Positions 10,801 to 27,970 of a stretch of DNA of 64,000 nucleotides are shown piece after piece. Position 1 is the first letter of the stretch. Every line of letters begins with the position of its first letter. The translations under genes were made by a program, and so were the position numbers. The notes beneath the pieces were generated by a model, which did no database searches, had not been told where the DNA came from, and saw only the letters and a list, made by a program, of their open reading frames with translations. The stretch is from Emiliania huxleyi CCMP1516. Taxonomy: Eukaryota; Haptophyta; Isochrysidales; Noelaerhabdaceae. The stretch spans positions 70,461 through 134,460 of the forward strand of contig NW_005199975.1 of NCBI RefSeq assembly GCF_000372725.1, in the 5' to 3' direction.

Positions 10801-13800
10801 ACCAGCTATTAATCACCAATTCGCAGGCCGCCCTCCACCTCGCCGCACTCATCCATGATTGATTAATGAGTTATCAATTTCTAGGTGCACGCCGCCCTCT
10901 ACCTCGTCGCACTCGGCGTCGCGCTCACGGCCAGCTTCTCTGTCTACGCCGCCGTCGCCGACGCCACACACCTCGCCACGCACACACCTGCGCCGACTCC
11001 GCCTCCTCTCACCGCGGCCATCGCCCGCGCCGCCTCGCCGTCCGCCGCCGCCCCGGCTGTCGCCAACCTTTCGGCGCCGAGGCAGTTGTCGGCTTCTGCC
11101 GTCGTCGGCAGTGCTCCCCATGTCCTCCGACTCGACTGGGTGCCCCCCCCCCCTCCTCCCCCCCTCCCGCCTCGAGCTACGTCTGCAGTCAGTCAGTCAC
11201 TGCCTCTGACTCGTGAACGACAGGTGCCCCCCCTCGTGCCCGCCTCGAGCTACGTCTCCGTCGTCACCTCCGGGTCGGCACAGGGCTGCGCGTCGCCCCT
11301 GCAGCCCTTCTCGCCCTCCGCCTGCGCCGGCGCTGACGTGCTGCGCGGCGCGCGCGTCTTGGTGGAGGCGCGTTGCACAGCTTTCGACGAGTGACGGCCG
11401 ACCGCATCCCTGACGATGGACAGGCGCCCCCGTCTTGATTAATTATTGATTAATTATCAATTATTAATTACCGCATCTCTGACGATGGACAGGTGCACCC
11501 GTCTTGGTCGAGGCGCCCGCGGCCTCGCTGCTGCAACCGTCCGCGACGCTCTTCCTCCGCGCCTTCAACACGAGGCAGTTCCTAGACACTCCCTAGACAC
11601 TCCCTAGACACACTCCCTAGACACTCCCTAGACACTTCGTAGACACTTCGTAGACACTCCCTAGACACACTCCCTAGACACTCCCTAGCCACTCCCTAGA
11701 CACTCCCAAGACACTCCCAAGACACTTCCAAAACACTTCCTGTAGACATTTCCTAGACACTTCCTCCGCGCCTAACAACACGAGGCCCTCGCGGCGGAGA
11801 GAAGGCGACTGTTGTTGGTGCACCGACGAGCAGACGACGGGCTCCTTTCCTAGGCACGCGACGGAGGGGGTCGTCCTCTTCCTCAACGTGTCGGTGCAGC
11901 TCATGGCGCTGCTGCCCCCGAACACCTCGGCAGAGGCTGGCGCCAGGCGCGACGGCGGCGAGGCGGCGGAGGGCGGGGTGGGGGGGGGCGGGGCGGCGGG
12001 TGGGGGGGAGGGGGGGTGGGTGGGGGTGCGGCCTGCTCGCTGCTCGACGGTGCGAGTCGTGTGTGAGCCGGGGCGCGAGGCGTGCGCGCCTGCGGACATG
12101 TCTCGGACACGTCCCGGACGTGTCATGGACGTGCCCGTCAGGGACGAGGCGTGCGGGCCGGTGGCGCTGCACACAGAGGAGGGGCTCGGCACCGCGCCCG
12201 AGCTCGGGATCAGGGAGGCGGCGGCGGCGGCGTGGCTGCAGGCGAAGCTCGCGAGCGCGGCGGCGGAGGGGTGGGCGAGTGCGCAGCTGCTCTCCGCGCA
12301 GAGAGGAGGCGGCGGCCGGGGCGGAGAGGAGCCACGTGATAGAGTCAATCAGACTCGTGAATGAGTGATGAGTTGCTGACATAGGTGGACCCCGAGGAGG
12401 GGGAGGGAGGGAGGGAGGGAGGGAGGGCGGCGGGGAGGGCGGCGGGGAGGGCGGCGGGGAGGGCGGCGGGGAGGGCGGGAGAGAGGGCGGCGGGGAGGGC
12501 GGCGGGGAGGGCGGCGGGGAGGGCGGGGAGGGCGAGGTTGGCCCCCCTCACGCGCCTCCGCCTCCGCCCAGCCATGGGGGTGGCATGCGCTACGCCTTTT
12601 GCTTCGCGTTGCGTCCTTCCGAGGGGGTCGGTGGGCCGTCGGACAGGCGGCACCACCCAGACACTTCCCAGACACTTCCCAGACACTTCCTAGACACTTC
12701 CTAGGTCGGTGGGGCGTCGGCCAGGCGCTACCCGCGTCTCGGCGATTGCGTGCTGTATGAGCTGTTGACTGTTACTTGTTGAGCGCGTCGTTGACCTCCC
12801 GACAGGCGCCACCCGCCGCTCGGCGACCTTGTGTTGTGGAGCCGGAGAGAGACGGCCGACTGGGCGGCGCTGCAGCTGCGTGCCGAGTTGGGGTGCGCGT
12901 GCGCCGCCCTCCTCCTCCTCCTCCTCTTTTGCTGCCGTTTGCGAGGCGCCGGCTCGCGCACGCCGCAGCAGCCGCGACCTCGGACCACCTCGGACCATAT
13001 CTCGGACCATCTCGGCTCCTCTCGGCTCATCTTTGGGGATGGACCAGGCGCCGGCGCGCGCACGCCGCAGCAGCGAGCGCTGCCGTGGGCTCTCATCGCG
13101 GCTATCTTCTTCGACTTGGGTGGACCTCGCCGATGCCCTCCCCCCTGCCGCTGCTGCTGCGGTGAGCAGCGCCTCTTCACACCCTGGCCGTGAACAGGCG
13201 GCCCTCGCGTCCCCCTGCTGCTGCTGCGGCCAGAGGGGTGGGGGCCGGTCGCAGCGGCGCGTCGGGCTTAAGTGGTTACTTAATCGAGGCTAACGATTAA
13301 TTAGGTGGGGGCCGGTCGCAGCGGCGTCGAGCTCCGGCGTCGTGTCCTGCTGCTTCGCTGTGTGGGTCGTGTGCGGTCTCGTCTCCGCCGCACGGTGTGA
13401 ACAGCGCCTCTTCACGCCTGCAGCGGTGAGCAGGTCCTGTACGGGCTCGTCACGAATTAAACACGAATCACACACGAATTACACACTAATTAAGCACGGA
13501 TTAAGCAGGTCCTCTACGGGCTCGTCTCGCTGCACAGCTTCGCACACGACGACCTCACGCCGCTGGCAGAGCACCCGCGCACCTTCTCCTCCTTCTGGCT
13601 CCCAAAGCTGTGCCTCGCCGCCGGCACAGCCGCCCTCGCCGCCCGCCTCGCCGCCTCGCTCGCCAACGAGCTGGCCGGCGGGTGCTGCACGCACGCGCCC
13701 TGCCCCGAGGAGCAGCCTCGCCCCCCTCGCTGCGAGCCGCCTCTCACCGGCGCCTCCCTTCTCTCCTTCGCGGGGTGGCCTAGACACTTCCTAGACACTT

Positions 13801-14640
13801 CCTAGACACTTCCTAGACACTTCCTAATAGGCGCCTCCCTCCTTTCCTTCGCGGGGTGGCCGTCGCAAGCGTGGCTGCGAGACGGCCTCGCCGCCGCCGC
13901 TGCGGCCACCGGCCTGTACTTCGCGGGCCTCTTCGCGTGGGTTTCCCTCCGATCGCCGCGAGGCCGCGCAGCGGCAGAGAGGAGGTGCGGGGCCGGCGAC
14001 TCACCAGTGAAGTCCACGCGCGACCAACGCGTAGGCTTGCACGGCAGAGAGCACTTGCGCGACGGACGGCGGACGGCATTCGTGCGGGAGGGCGGTCTAG
14101 TTGCTCTACGAAGTGACACCCAGTACTATTGATTAAGGCGGACGGCCTTCGTGGTGGAGGGGTGCTGTGCGGCGGCGCTGCTCCTCTCGCTCGGCAGAGT
14201 CGCGAGCTCATCCGCTAGCTCGTCAGCTGGGCCATGCTGACGTGCCTCTTTGTGAGATGAGCAGGCGGACTCGAGGCCGTCTTGATTAGTGTTGATTCGT
14301 ATCAATTCACACTCGTTCGCATTACCGCGAGCAGGCGGACTCGAGGTCGTCTTTTCGGAGAGGACGCGTAGCGGAGCCTACTGGGGCGATCGCGGCTTGG
14401 CACCTCCGCTCGCCCGCCCCGAGGACCCTGCGCCGCTGGGCGGCTTGCTCGCCGACGCACTCGGCGCCGGGCTGCGAGCGCTGGAGCTGCTGCTTCTCAA
14501 CCTCTACCTCGCCGTGCAGGTGTACCTTATTCTGTTTTGTTCTCATGTATTGCGCTGGAGCTGCTCCTCACCTCTACCTCGCCGTGCAGGTGTTCCCACC
14601 TCCACTCGCCGTCGGCGGCGATGCGCTCGCTAATTGATGC
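7840..14640 (+). CDS. Exon array of a large multi-pass membrane protein
   Basis: Many short plus-strand exons separated by 50-200 bp repeat-filled introns. Visible pieces include a soluble stretch with HEYFFEVELLPQ and Gly/Glu-rich segments (7.9-8.35 kb); several hydrophobic helices (LPPLLLLAALYALPLPLVLSLVY, SVLLVLAASPPLLLII, ALYLVALGVALTASFSVYAA); a non-hydrophobic stretch of about 11.0-12.3 kb with several Cys (VVCEPGREAC) that could be a lumenal loop; and further helices at 12.9, 13.6-13.9 and 14.4 kb (CACAALLLLLLFCC, LRALELLLLNLYLAVQV). I do not recognise the family. The 100-base gap interrupts it. It may be one protein with the regions on either side. Coordinates are outer limits. Confidence 0.45.
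8480..8695 (+). repeat. Three exact-phase 72-bp exon-copy plus filler units
   Basis: Units start at 8480, 8552 and 8624. Each has the first 36 bases of the following exon (GCGCTGCCCCTCCCC...) plus 36 bases of CCTTTCCTAGA-type 11-bp filler ending in TGTAG. The true exon resumes at 8696 with the same GCGCTGCCC start. The exon before ends at CTCTAC, so donor GC and acceptor AG frame the array. Confidence 0.9.
9373..9472. other. Assembly gap (100 N)
   Basis: Exactly 100 N. The round length indicates a scaffold gap of unknown true size inside the exon array. Confidence 0.98.
9826..10013. repeat. C-rich hexamer array (CCGAAC, CCCTAC, CCCTGC)
   Basis: Degenerate six-base units ending in GAGCCCTAG before an exon that begins GTCGCCGTCACC. 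It looks like a decayed telomere-type array used as intron filler. Confidence 0.8.
11575..11772. repeat. CTAGACACTCC/CTAGACACTTC 11-bp minisatellite
   Basis: About sixteen units of CTAGACACTCC-type 11-mers with occasional 13-base units. Reverse complement of the GTGTCTAGGAA filler seen at 10105-10138 in the same gene region, so this filler family occurs in both orientations on one coding strand. Confidence 0.9.
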
Positions 14641-14730
14641 TAGCTAGTGCTAACTAGTGCTAACGCATACTAATTAGGTGTACCTCCACTCGCCGTCGGC
14701 GGCGATGCGCTCGCTGCGCGCCGACGCCAG

Positions 14731-15062
14731 GCGGGGAGTCGACACGCTACTAGTATCGACACGCTAGTTCATGCTGAGTAGCACTGATGAGCACTACTTG
14801 GAGCCGACGCCAGGCGGGGAGTCGACACGCTACTAGTATCGACACGCTAGTTCATGCTGAGTAGCACTGATGAGCACTACTTGGAGCCGACGCCAGGCGG
14901 GGAGTCGACACGCTACTCGTATCGACACGCTAGTTCATGCTGAGTAGCACTGATGAGCACTACTTGGAGCCGACGCCAGGCGGGGAGTCGACACGCTACT
15001 CGTATCGACACGCTAGGTCATGCTGAGTAGCACTGATGAGCACTACTTGGAGCCGACGCCAG
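14731..15062 (+). repeat. Four 83-bp exon-copy plus filler units
   Basis: Units start at 14731, 14814, 14897 and 14980. Each begins GCGGGGAGTCGACACG, copying the exon that resumes at 15063, and ends GCCGACGCCAG, copying the end of the preceding exon (to 14730). They are nearly identical, so the expansion is recent or homogenised. Every unit boundary is AG|GC. Confidence 0.9.
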
Positions 15063-18000
15063 GCGGGGAGTCGACACGCAGCGCGCGGCCCTCTGCGCCC
15101 TCCTCCCGGACTTGGCCGACGCGATCGGCGGCAAGGCCGTCGCGGGCTCCGCGCGCGCTCGCTCGCTGCCCGGCACTCCCCTCGGCGGGCGGGCGGGCGA
15201 GGGGGCGGCGACCTTCCTCGAGGCGACACCCTTCCGACACCCTTCCGACACCCTTCCGACACCCTTCCGACACCCTTCCGACCCCCTTTCTGACACTCTT
15301 CCGACACCCTTTCTGACCCCCTTTCTGACACTCTTCCGACCTTCTCGGACGCTCCCAGGCGCGGCCTCCCTTCCTCGAGGCGCCGCCGCACTCGCCGACG
15401 CAGGCGAGCGAGCGGAGCAAGCCGACTCCGATGGCCGCGCCCCCGCCGTCGCCGCTCGCGCTGCCGACGGAGGGGGGGGCTCCGCCGCCCTTCCTCGTGA
15501 GCCCGTCGAGAGAAGCGCCGCCGCCGCCCTCCGCCTCCGCCGCGGGAAGGGCGGCCGGCGAGGCTGAGCGCGCCACGTCAGCCGCGAGGGCGACGCAGAC
15601 GACGGAAGGGGGCTGCTGCGGCTCATCGACGAGGGCGTGAACGGCGTCTCTTCACACCTCAGGCTGTGAACAGGAGGGGCTGCTGCGGCTCATCGACGAG
15701 GGCGTGCAGGAGGCGATGGCGCTGGTGGACAAGGGCAGGTGGCGGCTCGGCGCCTCGCCTGACGCCGCGCGAGGGCAGGTCGAGCGGCGCGGCTGCACCA
15801 CACCTAGTTAAGAACCAGCCGGGTGCTAATGAGTGCGTGATGATTGAGCAGGTCGAGCGGCGCAGCTGCACCACCTTCGACGAGTCGGGCGCCGCCTCCC
15901 TCGTCTGCCTCGCAGAGGATGCGGGCGGCGAGGGGCGGCGAGAGTCCGGCAGTACCCCCGGGCAGCTCAGTGCCCCCGCCGAGCACGAGTCGCCGCCGCG
16001 CCGCCCGCCCCGGCTCGGCTCGCTCGAGGAGGAGGAGGTGTGAGCAGCGTCTCTTCACACCCTTCTGCTGTGAATAGGCTCCGCTCGCTCAAGGAGGCGT
16101 CGCTGAGCGAGGCGCGCGACTATTATGGCCTCCCCTCCGGCCCTCCGGCGCTATAAAAGTATGAGATCGTACTCTTCCCATTGCATGCCCCGCTGTTCGA
16201 ACTGATAGGAGCGTGACTACGGCGTACCCGCCGGCGCACCCGCGCTGCCGGACGAGCTTCCGTTCGGCATGCTCCACCCGTGGTGGTGCGACCTCAACAC
16301 CGAGCTGTGAACGGCGTCTATTCACACCTCCAGCTGTGAACAGGCATGCTCCACCCGTGGTGGTGCGACCTCAACACCGAGCTGTGAACGGCGTCTATTC
16401 ACACCTCCAGCTGTGAACAGGCATGCTCCACCCGTGGTGGTGCGACCTCAACACCGAGTCTGGGCGCGCCGCCACGCGAGGACAGCTCCGTCGTCGCGCA
16501 GAGGGCGCGCTCAAGGGGGTCTACGCGGCGAGCGTGCAGCTGGTTGGCGCGTGGAAGCGAGGCGGCGGCTGGCAGGTTTGCGTTTGGGAGGGGCGGAGGC
16601 CTCGCGCCAGAGACTCACTTGGTTCACGCGCTGCTACTCATGAATGGTTCAGGTTGTCTTTGGGCGGGGCGGTTAATAATAATTAATAAGTAATAATTAT
16701 TAATAATTAATAATCATGGTTCAGGTTGTCTTTGGGCGGGGTGGCCTCGCCGCGGAGTACTCGCGGCTGGACGGCCGATCCAAGGAGGGTGTCGACGCCG
16801 CCGCGCCGCTGCTCCGGCTCGCCGGCGCTCTTCTGCGGCCCGGCTGCCGCCCGCTGCCGCTCTGCTCGCCGGCGGCGCCGTCTGGCGCCGCTGCCTGGGG
16901 CGAGGGGGAGGAGGCTGCGGCGCTGGAGAGGCTGCGGCTGGTTGCGAGGGTCGAGGCTGAGGGGCGCAGCCTCGCGCCACCCTCTGGAGGCCCACCCTCT
17001 GCAGGGGGGTCCGTGCGCAGCGCCCCCTCGGCCAGCATCTCGAGGGACGCTGCCGCCTTGCTGGCCGCTCTCGGGCAGTGGGTGGACGCGGTGCGCGAGC
17101 ACGACCTAGCGGCGCTCGGCTACGTGCACTACGCGGCGCTGCCGCCGCCGCAGCTGGCGCCCGCCGAGCAGAAGGGTGTGGGACACGCCCTCGGCTCACG
17201 CCCACGGGACGCGTCCGCAACACGTCCTTGTGTAGGCGCCCGCCGAGCAGAAGGAGTGGCGCTTCCTGTGCGAGGGCGCCTCGCCCGCTCGCCACACGAT
17301 TGCTCATCATCAAGTGCGCCAACTCTTGCGAGTCCCATCGACAGGCACCTCGCCGCTCGCCCGGTCTCCGAACGGTCTCTCCGCCTCCGCCGCCGCCTCG
17401 GTGCGGACCCACCTCGCCTCCCGGCCCGAGCTGGCCGCTGTCATTGCTACTCGATGGACTCCTTTCTTCAGGTGCGGACCTACCTCGCCTCCCGGCCCGA
17501 GCTGGCCGGCCTCACAGACGCCGTCAAGGAGGCGCAGGCCGGCGCGGGCGGGGCGCCCCTCCGCTTCAGCTACGCTCTCCTCCTGCGCGACATGGCCGGC
17601 TACACCGTGCGGGGCGCGCCTTCCCCTTCTGCGTGGCGCTCCTCCGAGGCACGCCGCCGCCGCCCGCTAGCCCCTCTGCCCATGACCCGGCCCATGACAG
17701 CGGCAGCGGACTCGTCCGTTGCGTGTGCTCCAGGCGAGCCTCTGCCGCCAGCTGCTCCCTGCCCCGCAGCGGAGTCGTCTGCGTCGGGCCGCCTCTCGCG
17801 CAGCTCGCTCCGGCTCCGCGCCGCTCTCAGGCACAAGGGGCGGGGGGAGCCTTCCCGGAACCTTCCCGGAGCCTTCCCTGTAGGCTACGCCCCGCTGTCA
17901 GAGTCGGAGGGGGCGGAGCCAGCGGCCAGCTCTCGCTCTCGATCAACCATCGGCCGCTCGACCATCGGCTCGCTCTCGGCCGCTGCCGCCGAGCTGACTC

Positions 18001-18525
18001 CGCCGCCGCTGCGCAGCTGGGCGAGCGGCGCGCAGCACTGGGAGAAGTACAGCTTCGAGGTTGGCAAGGGCGGCAGCTTCCCCGCCGGCAAGGGCTTCGG
18101 GGTCGACGTTGGCGCCATCCTCTGGAGCTAGTAATCAATAACTCATCAGTTATCATTCATAGGCTTCGAGGTCGACTTTGGCGCGGACCACGGCGCAGAC
18201 GCGCGCGGGAGCGACAAGCTGCAGCGGTACACGGCGGCGCAGATGGCGCTCCACATCTGGCTGCGCGGCGCGCTCACCAGCGAGGGCGACGGCGCCGACG
18301 CAATACGGCACTTGCGAGGCCTCCGCAGAGCGGCAGAGGCGTCGCGCGCCGCGAAGAGCAGCACGCGCAGCACGCTGGCGGAGGAGGGCGCGGCGAGAGG
18401 CGCCGACCGCGCGCGGAGCAAGTATGAGCAGGCTCTCTTCGCTGCGCAGAGCGGGGGCACGCACGCGGTCGCCATCTCGCTCCTCGCCGTCGGAGGAGCA
18501 CTCGGCCGCGCGTCGGAGCTGTGCT
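15063..18525 (+). CDS. Exon array, unrecognised soluble region
   Basis: Plus-strand exons continue in the same style. Segments that look like real protein: LLRLIDEGVQEAMALVDKGR (15.67-15.75 kb); MLHPWWCDLN, followed by GALKGVYAASVQLVGAWKR (16.42-16.6 kb); a helical stretch at 16.75-17.2 kb; VRTYLASRPELAGLTDAVKE (17.47-17.6 kb); and QHWEKYSFEVGKG plus LHIWLRGALTSEGDGAD (18.0-18.5 kb). No membrane helices. I cannot assign a family. Introns include the 77-bp double unit at 16267-16420, several GTGAACAG units, an AT-rich filler at 16665-16715 and a GGAACCTTCCC 11-mer filler near 17855. It may belong to the same gene as its neighbours. Confidence 0.4.
16267..16420 (+). repeat. Two 77-bp exon-copy plus hairpin-filler units
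   Basis: Units start at 16267 and 16344; the exon resumes at 16421 with the same GCATGCTCCACCCGTGG start. Each unit carries about 40 bases of exon copy and a 37-base GTGAACGG...GTGAACAG filler. Confidence 0.9.
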
Positions 18526-18759
18526 AGGAAGTGTCTAGGAAGTGTCTAGGAAGTGTCTAGGAGCACTCGGCCGCGAGTCGGAGCTGGGCACAGCGCGCTG
18601 GCTGCCGCCGTGGCGTGCTCCGGAGAGTGGCCGACCCGTGAGAGGGAGGCTTTGCTGAGCTCGTTCCGACACTCGTTAGGCGGGGCCTAGCTGAGACTAG
18701 CCGAGATTAGCTCGTTCCGATTCGGGGCGAGATTCGTTAATTAGTACACGATCCGTTAG

Positions 18760-18845
18760 GCGGGACCCGGCGAGATTCGTTAATTAGTACACGATCCGTT
18801 AGGCGGGACCCGGCGAGATTCGTTAATTAGTACACGATCCGTTAG
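18760..18845 (+). repeat. Two 43-bp exon-copy plus filler units
   Basis: Units begin GCGGGACCCGGCGAG at 18760 and 18803 and end CCGTTAG; the exon resumes at 18846 with the same GCGGGACCCGGCGAG. A diverged earlier unit lies at about 18720-18759. Confidence 0.85.
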
Positions 18846-20080
18846 GCGGGACCCGGCGAGGCTGATCGACGAGATCGAGTCGATGGCCAAGGTCGAGTCG
18901 CGCTGCGAGGAGGGCGCGGAAGGGGCGGCCGAGCGCGGCGGCGTGCGCGGCGTCGCGGGCGAGTGTCCGGAGGAGGAGTCTCGGCTGGAGATCCGTCATA
19001 GTGCCGATCCTGCGGGTGTGGCTCAAGTAGGCGAGAGTCCGGAGGAGCATCTCGCGGCGGCGCGGGGGCGGCTGTACGCGGAGTGGGCGAAGGCAGCGGC
19101 GCGTGCGGAGGGTGGCGAGCTCTCCTTGAAGCTCTTCGACTCGGGCGGGCAGGACATCGGCGAGGTTGTCGTCGAGCTGCGCGCGGCGGCGGCCTTCGCC
19201 GAGGCTGACCGGATGCGGAGGGAGGACGCAGGCGAGGGGAAGGCGGGCGAGGTGAAGGCGGGCGAGGTGAAGGCGGGCGAGGTGGAGGCGGGCGAGGTGG
19301 AGGCGGGCGAGGTGAAGGCGGGCGAGGTGGAGGCGGGCGAGGGGTCGGTCGGAGGAGGGCACGACCCGGCGGAGGGAGGCGGCGAGGCTGCCGCAGCGGC
19401 ACAGGCGGCAGCACATGCGGCCAAGGGACCCGCGCGTCTTTCTTTTTTTAGGCGCGTCTGCCTCGGATGCCGCCGCCTCCGCCGCCGGCGCCACGGCCGG
19501 CACGGCCGCCGACGCCGACTGCGCCTCGGCCGCCGCCCTGCCGCCAGAGGGTAGCGGCCTAGCCACCTCGAGTGGGGCTGCGATGTGGCCGCTCTCGATG
19601 TTTGGCACACGCTCCGAGGGCTCCTCGCCCCCGTCGCGCTCGTCGCCGCCGCCGGGGAGCGAGGCCGACCCCCCGCCCGGTCTCTTCTCAAGGGTACCCT
19701 CTGTGCCGGTGCTGACCTCGCTTTCTTGGGCACGCGGCGGTGCGAGATCGACACTTCCTAGACACTTCCTAGACACTTCCTAGACACTTTCTAGACACTT
19801 GCTAGACACTTCCTTTGCTCTCTTGGGCACGCGGCGGTGCGAGATCGACACTTCCTAGACACTTCCTAGACACTTCCTAGACACTTCCTAGACACTTCCT
19901 TTGCTTTCTTGGGCACGCGGCGGTGCGAGATCGACACTTCCTAGACACTTCTAGACACTTCCTTCGCTTTCTTGGGCGCGCGGCGGTGCGAGATCGACAC
20001 TTCCTAGACACTTCTAGACACTTCCTTCGCTTTCTTGGGCGCGCGGCGGTGCGCGAGATCGCAGCCCGCGTCGAGCTCCT
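18846..20080 (+). CDS. Exon region, acidic and repeat-rich, family unknown
   Basis: From 18846 the frame reads LIDEIESMAKVES, a Glu-rich stretch, then GGELSLKLFDSGGQDIGEVV (about 19.11-19.17 kb), which has the feel of a C2-type or other beta-sandwich edge, and a Glu/Val/Lys repeat of period five residues (GEVKA/GEVEA, 19.24-19.35 kb). It is followed by five successive 11-bp CTAGACACTTC filler blocks (19752-20035), each preceded by a copy of CTTGGGCACGCGGCGGTGCGAGATCG. Function unknown; likely N-terminal part of, or upstream neighbour to, the anoctamin. Confidence 0.35.
19752..20035. repeat. Four to five exon-copy plus CTAGACACTTC filler units
   Basis: The exon segment TTTCTTGGGCACGCGGCGGTG is copied four times, each copy followed by three to six CTAGACACTTC units. 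Unit length varies because the number of 11-mers varies. Confidence 0.85.
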
Positions 20081-20109
20081 ACTCTTCACGGCCAGAGGTG
20101 TGAAGCGAC

Positions 20110-25517
<5,408 letters not shown>

Positions 25518-25856
25518 ACGACGCCGAGGCGCTAATCCTACCAATCGACAGAGTGAGACACGCGTTTCGACTACAGTATGTGGGGTCTGTGTGAGCCCCA
25601 CAGCAAGAGGCTTGAGGCCACCAGTTGCGGTTCGGAATATACTAACTACGTGTACGTCTTTTTCATCCGTGTACTAACTGAGACTGAACTGACAACTTCA
25701 GACAACTGAGTACTGAAACAACTGTTCCGTGTTGGTGTTCCTGCTTCCTCGCTCTCTCTGTACTCTCTCCACTCTCGCCGCTTTGCCTTTGGGACGCCCC
25801 ACTCCCTCCCTTCGCAAGAGCCCTCGCCCCGGTCGCTTGGCGACCGCCACGCTCGA
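25518..25856. other. Convergent 3' intergenic region
   Basis: No gene seen between the anoctamin stop (plus) and the HIR-like stop (minus). Composition is less GC-rich, as expected of 3' flanks. Confidence 0.5.
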
Positions 25857-26330
25857 TCAATATCGCTGCTGCTGGGCAAAGCCAGGCGCCGCCGGCAGGC
25901 CCGCCATGAACCCCTTTTGCACGGACTGGGTGAGTTCTTCGAGGGCGCCGGGCGAGTGGTTCATGAAGACGGCGTTGGTCCGCGACGAGGCTCCGATGTC
26001 CTTCATCATGTCAAAGTACTGCGTGACGAGCATAAGGTCCATCACCTGCTTGGCGTCCACCCCCTCCACCTCACTCTTGAAGCTGTTGACCGACTCGCGC
26101 AGCCCCATGACGATCGCCTGGCGCTGCCGCGCGATGCCCTGTGTGTATGTGCGGTGTCGGTGTCAAAGCTTGGAATCGGTTGCACCCTGCAGCTTGGCGG
26201 CGAGCGTCTCGGCGGCGCCAGTGAGCGGATCGACGCCGCCCCTGGTGCGCGGTGCCCCGGTGCCTCCGAGTGTGGGCACCCGCCATCCACGAGACTGATT
26301 CCGAGGGAGTCGACAAAAGCCGCTAGCTCG
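25857..26330 (-). CDS. C-terminus of a hypersensitive-induced-response (HIR/SPFH) protein
   Basis: On the minus strand the last exon (about 26138-25857) reads GIARQRQAIVMGLRESVNSF, VMDLMLVTQYFDMMKDIGAS, SSRTNAVFMNHSPGAL. This is the conserved tail of HIR proteins of the stomatin/prohibitin (band-7) superfamily, membrane-microdomain scaffolds. The preceding exon ends ETLAAKLQG; joining after LQG gives a GC-AG intron and the family's LQG-GIA junction. The N-terminal band-7 domain should precede it, but nothing recognisable is found between 26.3 and 27.3 kb. A short frame starting MGNYMSKV at about 27161 (minus) could be a myristoylated N-terminal exon, which is speculation. The gene may be truncated or have its body in introns I cannot parse. 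Confidence 0.65.
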
Positions 26331-27970
26331 CGATGCACCCCGGCGGCTTTTCTTTTGAGAGCGCCTTCGTTGTTAATAGTACAAGCCCAATGGTCCCTTT
26401 CGAGCGGTCCCCTGTCGCAGTCGCACACACGCACACGCCGCACCGCACCGCGCGCCCGCCCGCTGCCCCGCCCAGGCGGGAAAGAGATGAGGAGATGGGA
26501 CAGCAAAGGAGGAAGCCCAAACACGTATGGGAGGGTTCAGTAATGCGCCACGCTGCCCGGCGTCTCTCACTTTCCGGGACAGCCCCGCCCTTTCGAGGCA
26601 GGAGAGTGACGGCTACCCCGTACGCCCTGCGGCCTGCTACCCCGACGCCGACCGCCCATTCCCCCCTCCTCGTTCCCCCCTCGAATTCTCCGGACCCCGA
26701 CAAGCCGCCCGACGTTGGGCCTCTGCCCCGCACGCCCCCGTCCCTTCTGCCCCTCGCTCACACCCCGGCCCGACACGCACATACAAGACAAACCCGGCGT
26801 CCTGCTCTCAAAAGAAAAAGAAAAAAGGGAATGAGGAGACCAGCGGGGGAGACTCCCCGCCTATGCAAGCCCCAGAGAGGGGCCGCCATCGCCGAAGCTG
26901 TGCCAAAGCATAACTCCAAAACCCGCAGCGGCCCGGGGGGCCTTGGGGGCAGCCTGCCGGACCGCCGCTGCACGGGGCTAGGCACCAGAAGATGAGTGGA
27001 ATTGATGAATTGGGCCGTTGTCCGTGCCTCCCCTCTATACGTCAGAGTGGGACCTACGCCGCGCCGGGAAAGGGGCGCGCCCGGTCCTCGACGGAGCCGC
27101 GCGCCCCAAACGACCCAGGCGGCGAGTAGTCGACCTCGAACCTTCGACATGTAGTTGCCCATAGTTAGCGCCCGCCCGCCCCCCCCTCTGTGCTTCGCAA
27201 ACGAAAAACAAAATAAAACCAAGCAAAAGAGAAAGCGAGGCCAAAAAACGATTGCGTAAACGGCGTCACAAAGCCCGCCGGTTTTGATCGACAATCGTGA
27301 GATTGACCGCCGTCGACCAGAGAATCGACGGCAGCATGCAGACGATGTGCCAGCTTGCACGGCGCTCGCGCCGCGCCGGCTGGCTCATCGAGAGCGCTCT
27401 CTGGCGCCATCCGGGCCACGCGCGGCGCCGCGCGTGCCTCGCGCCACTCGCCTCGGCTGGCAGCACAGCGCCAAAGCCGCCTCGCCAACACCGCGCACAG
27501 CACCAGCATGCTGCCCACCAGGCAGCAGAGTGCTGCACCGGCGTGCAGCGGACGCTGCGGCGCTGCGGCGTCGCCTCCCCGCCCTGTCCACGGAGCAGGC
27601 GAGCGGCGGCACGGCCTTCCACCAGCTGAAGGAGGTGCGCACTTCCCAAAGGAAGCACAGGATGCTCCCGCAGTTTACGCAGCTTTGTGCAGCGCAGCGC
27701 ACGGGCCACGCCACACAAAGCCGACCCTCAGTCTGGCCAAGAGGCTGTCTGCGGAAGGCCTGGCAGCGCGTACTCGCCTCCTCCGCGGCCATGCCCTCCG
27801 CCCGGGCGAGCGAGGAGCGGGGACACAACCATTTCTGGAATCGGGTGTCCCCGAGGCGGTTTATTTTTCTCTTTTTCTCAGGACGTTGTGGCCGCGGAGC
27901 GGACACCGCCCCATCGGCAAACGAGCGAGGCGTGAAATCTCCGACCGGTGTGCCGCGGTGCGAGCAAGCG
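26331..27970. other. No gene assigned
   Basis: Small frames only, including a minus-strand one with a short hydrophobic stretch (SFFGLAFSFAWFYFVF, about 27.2 kb). Less GC-rich than surrounding exons. A T-rich patch (TTTATTTTTCTCTTTTTCTC, 27860-27880) about 90 bases before the kinase start may be its promoter. Confidence 0.35.
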
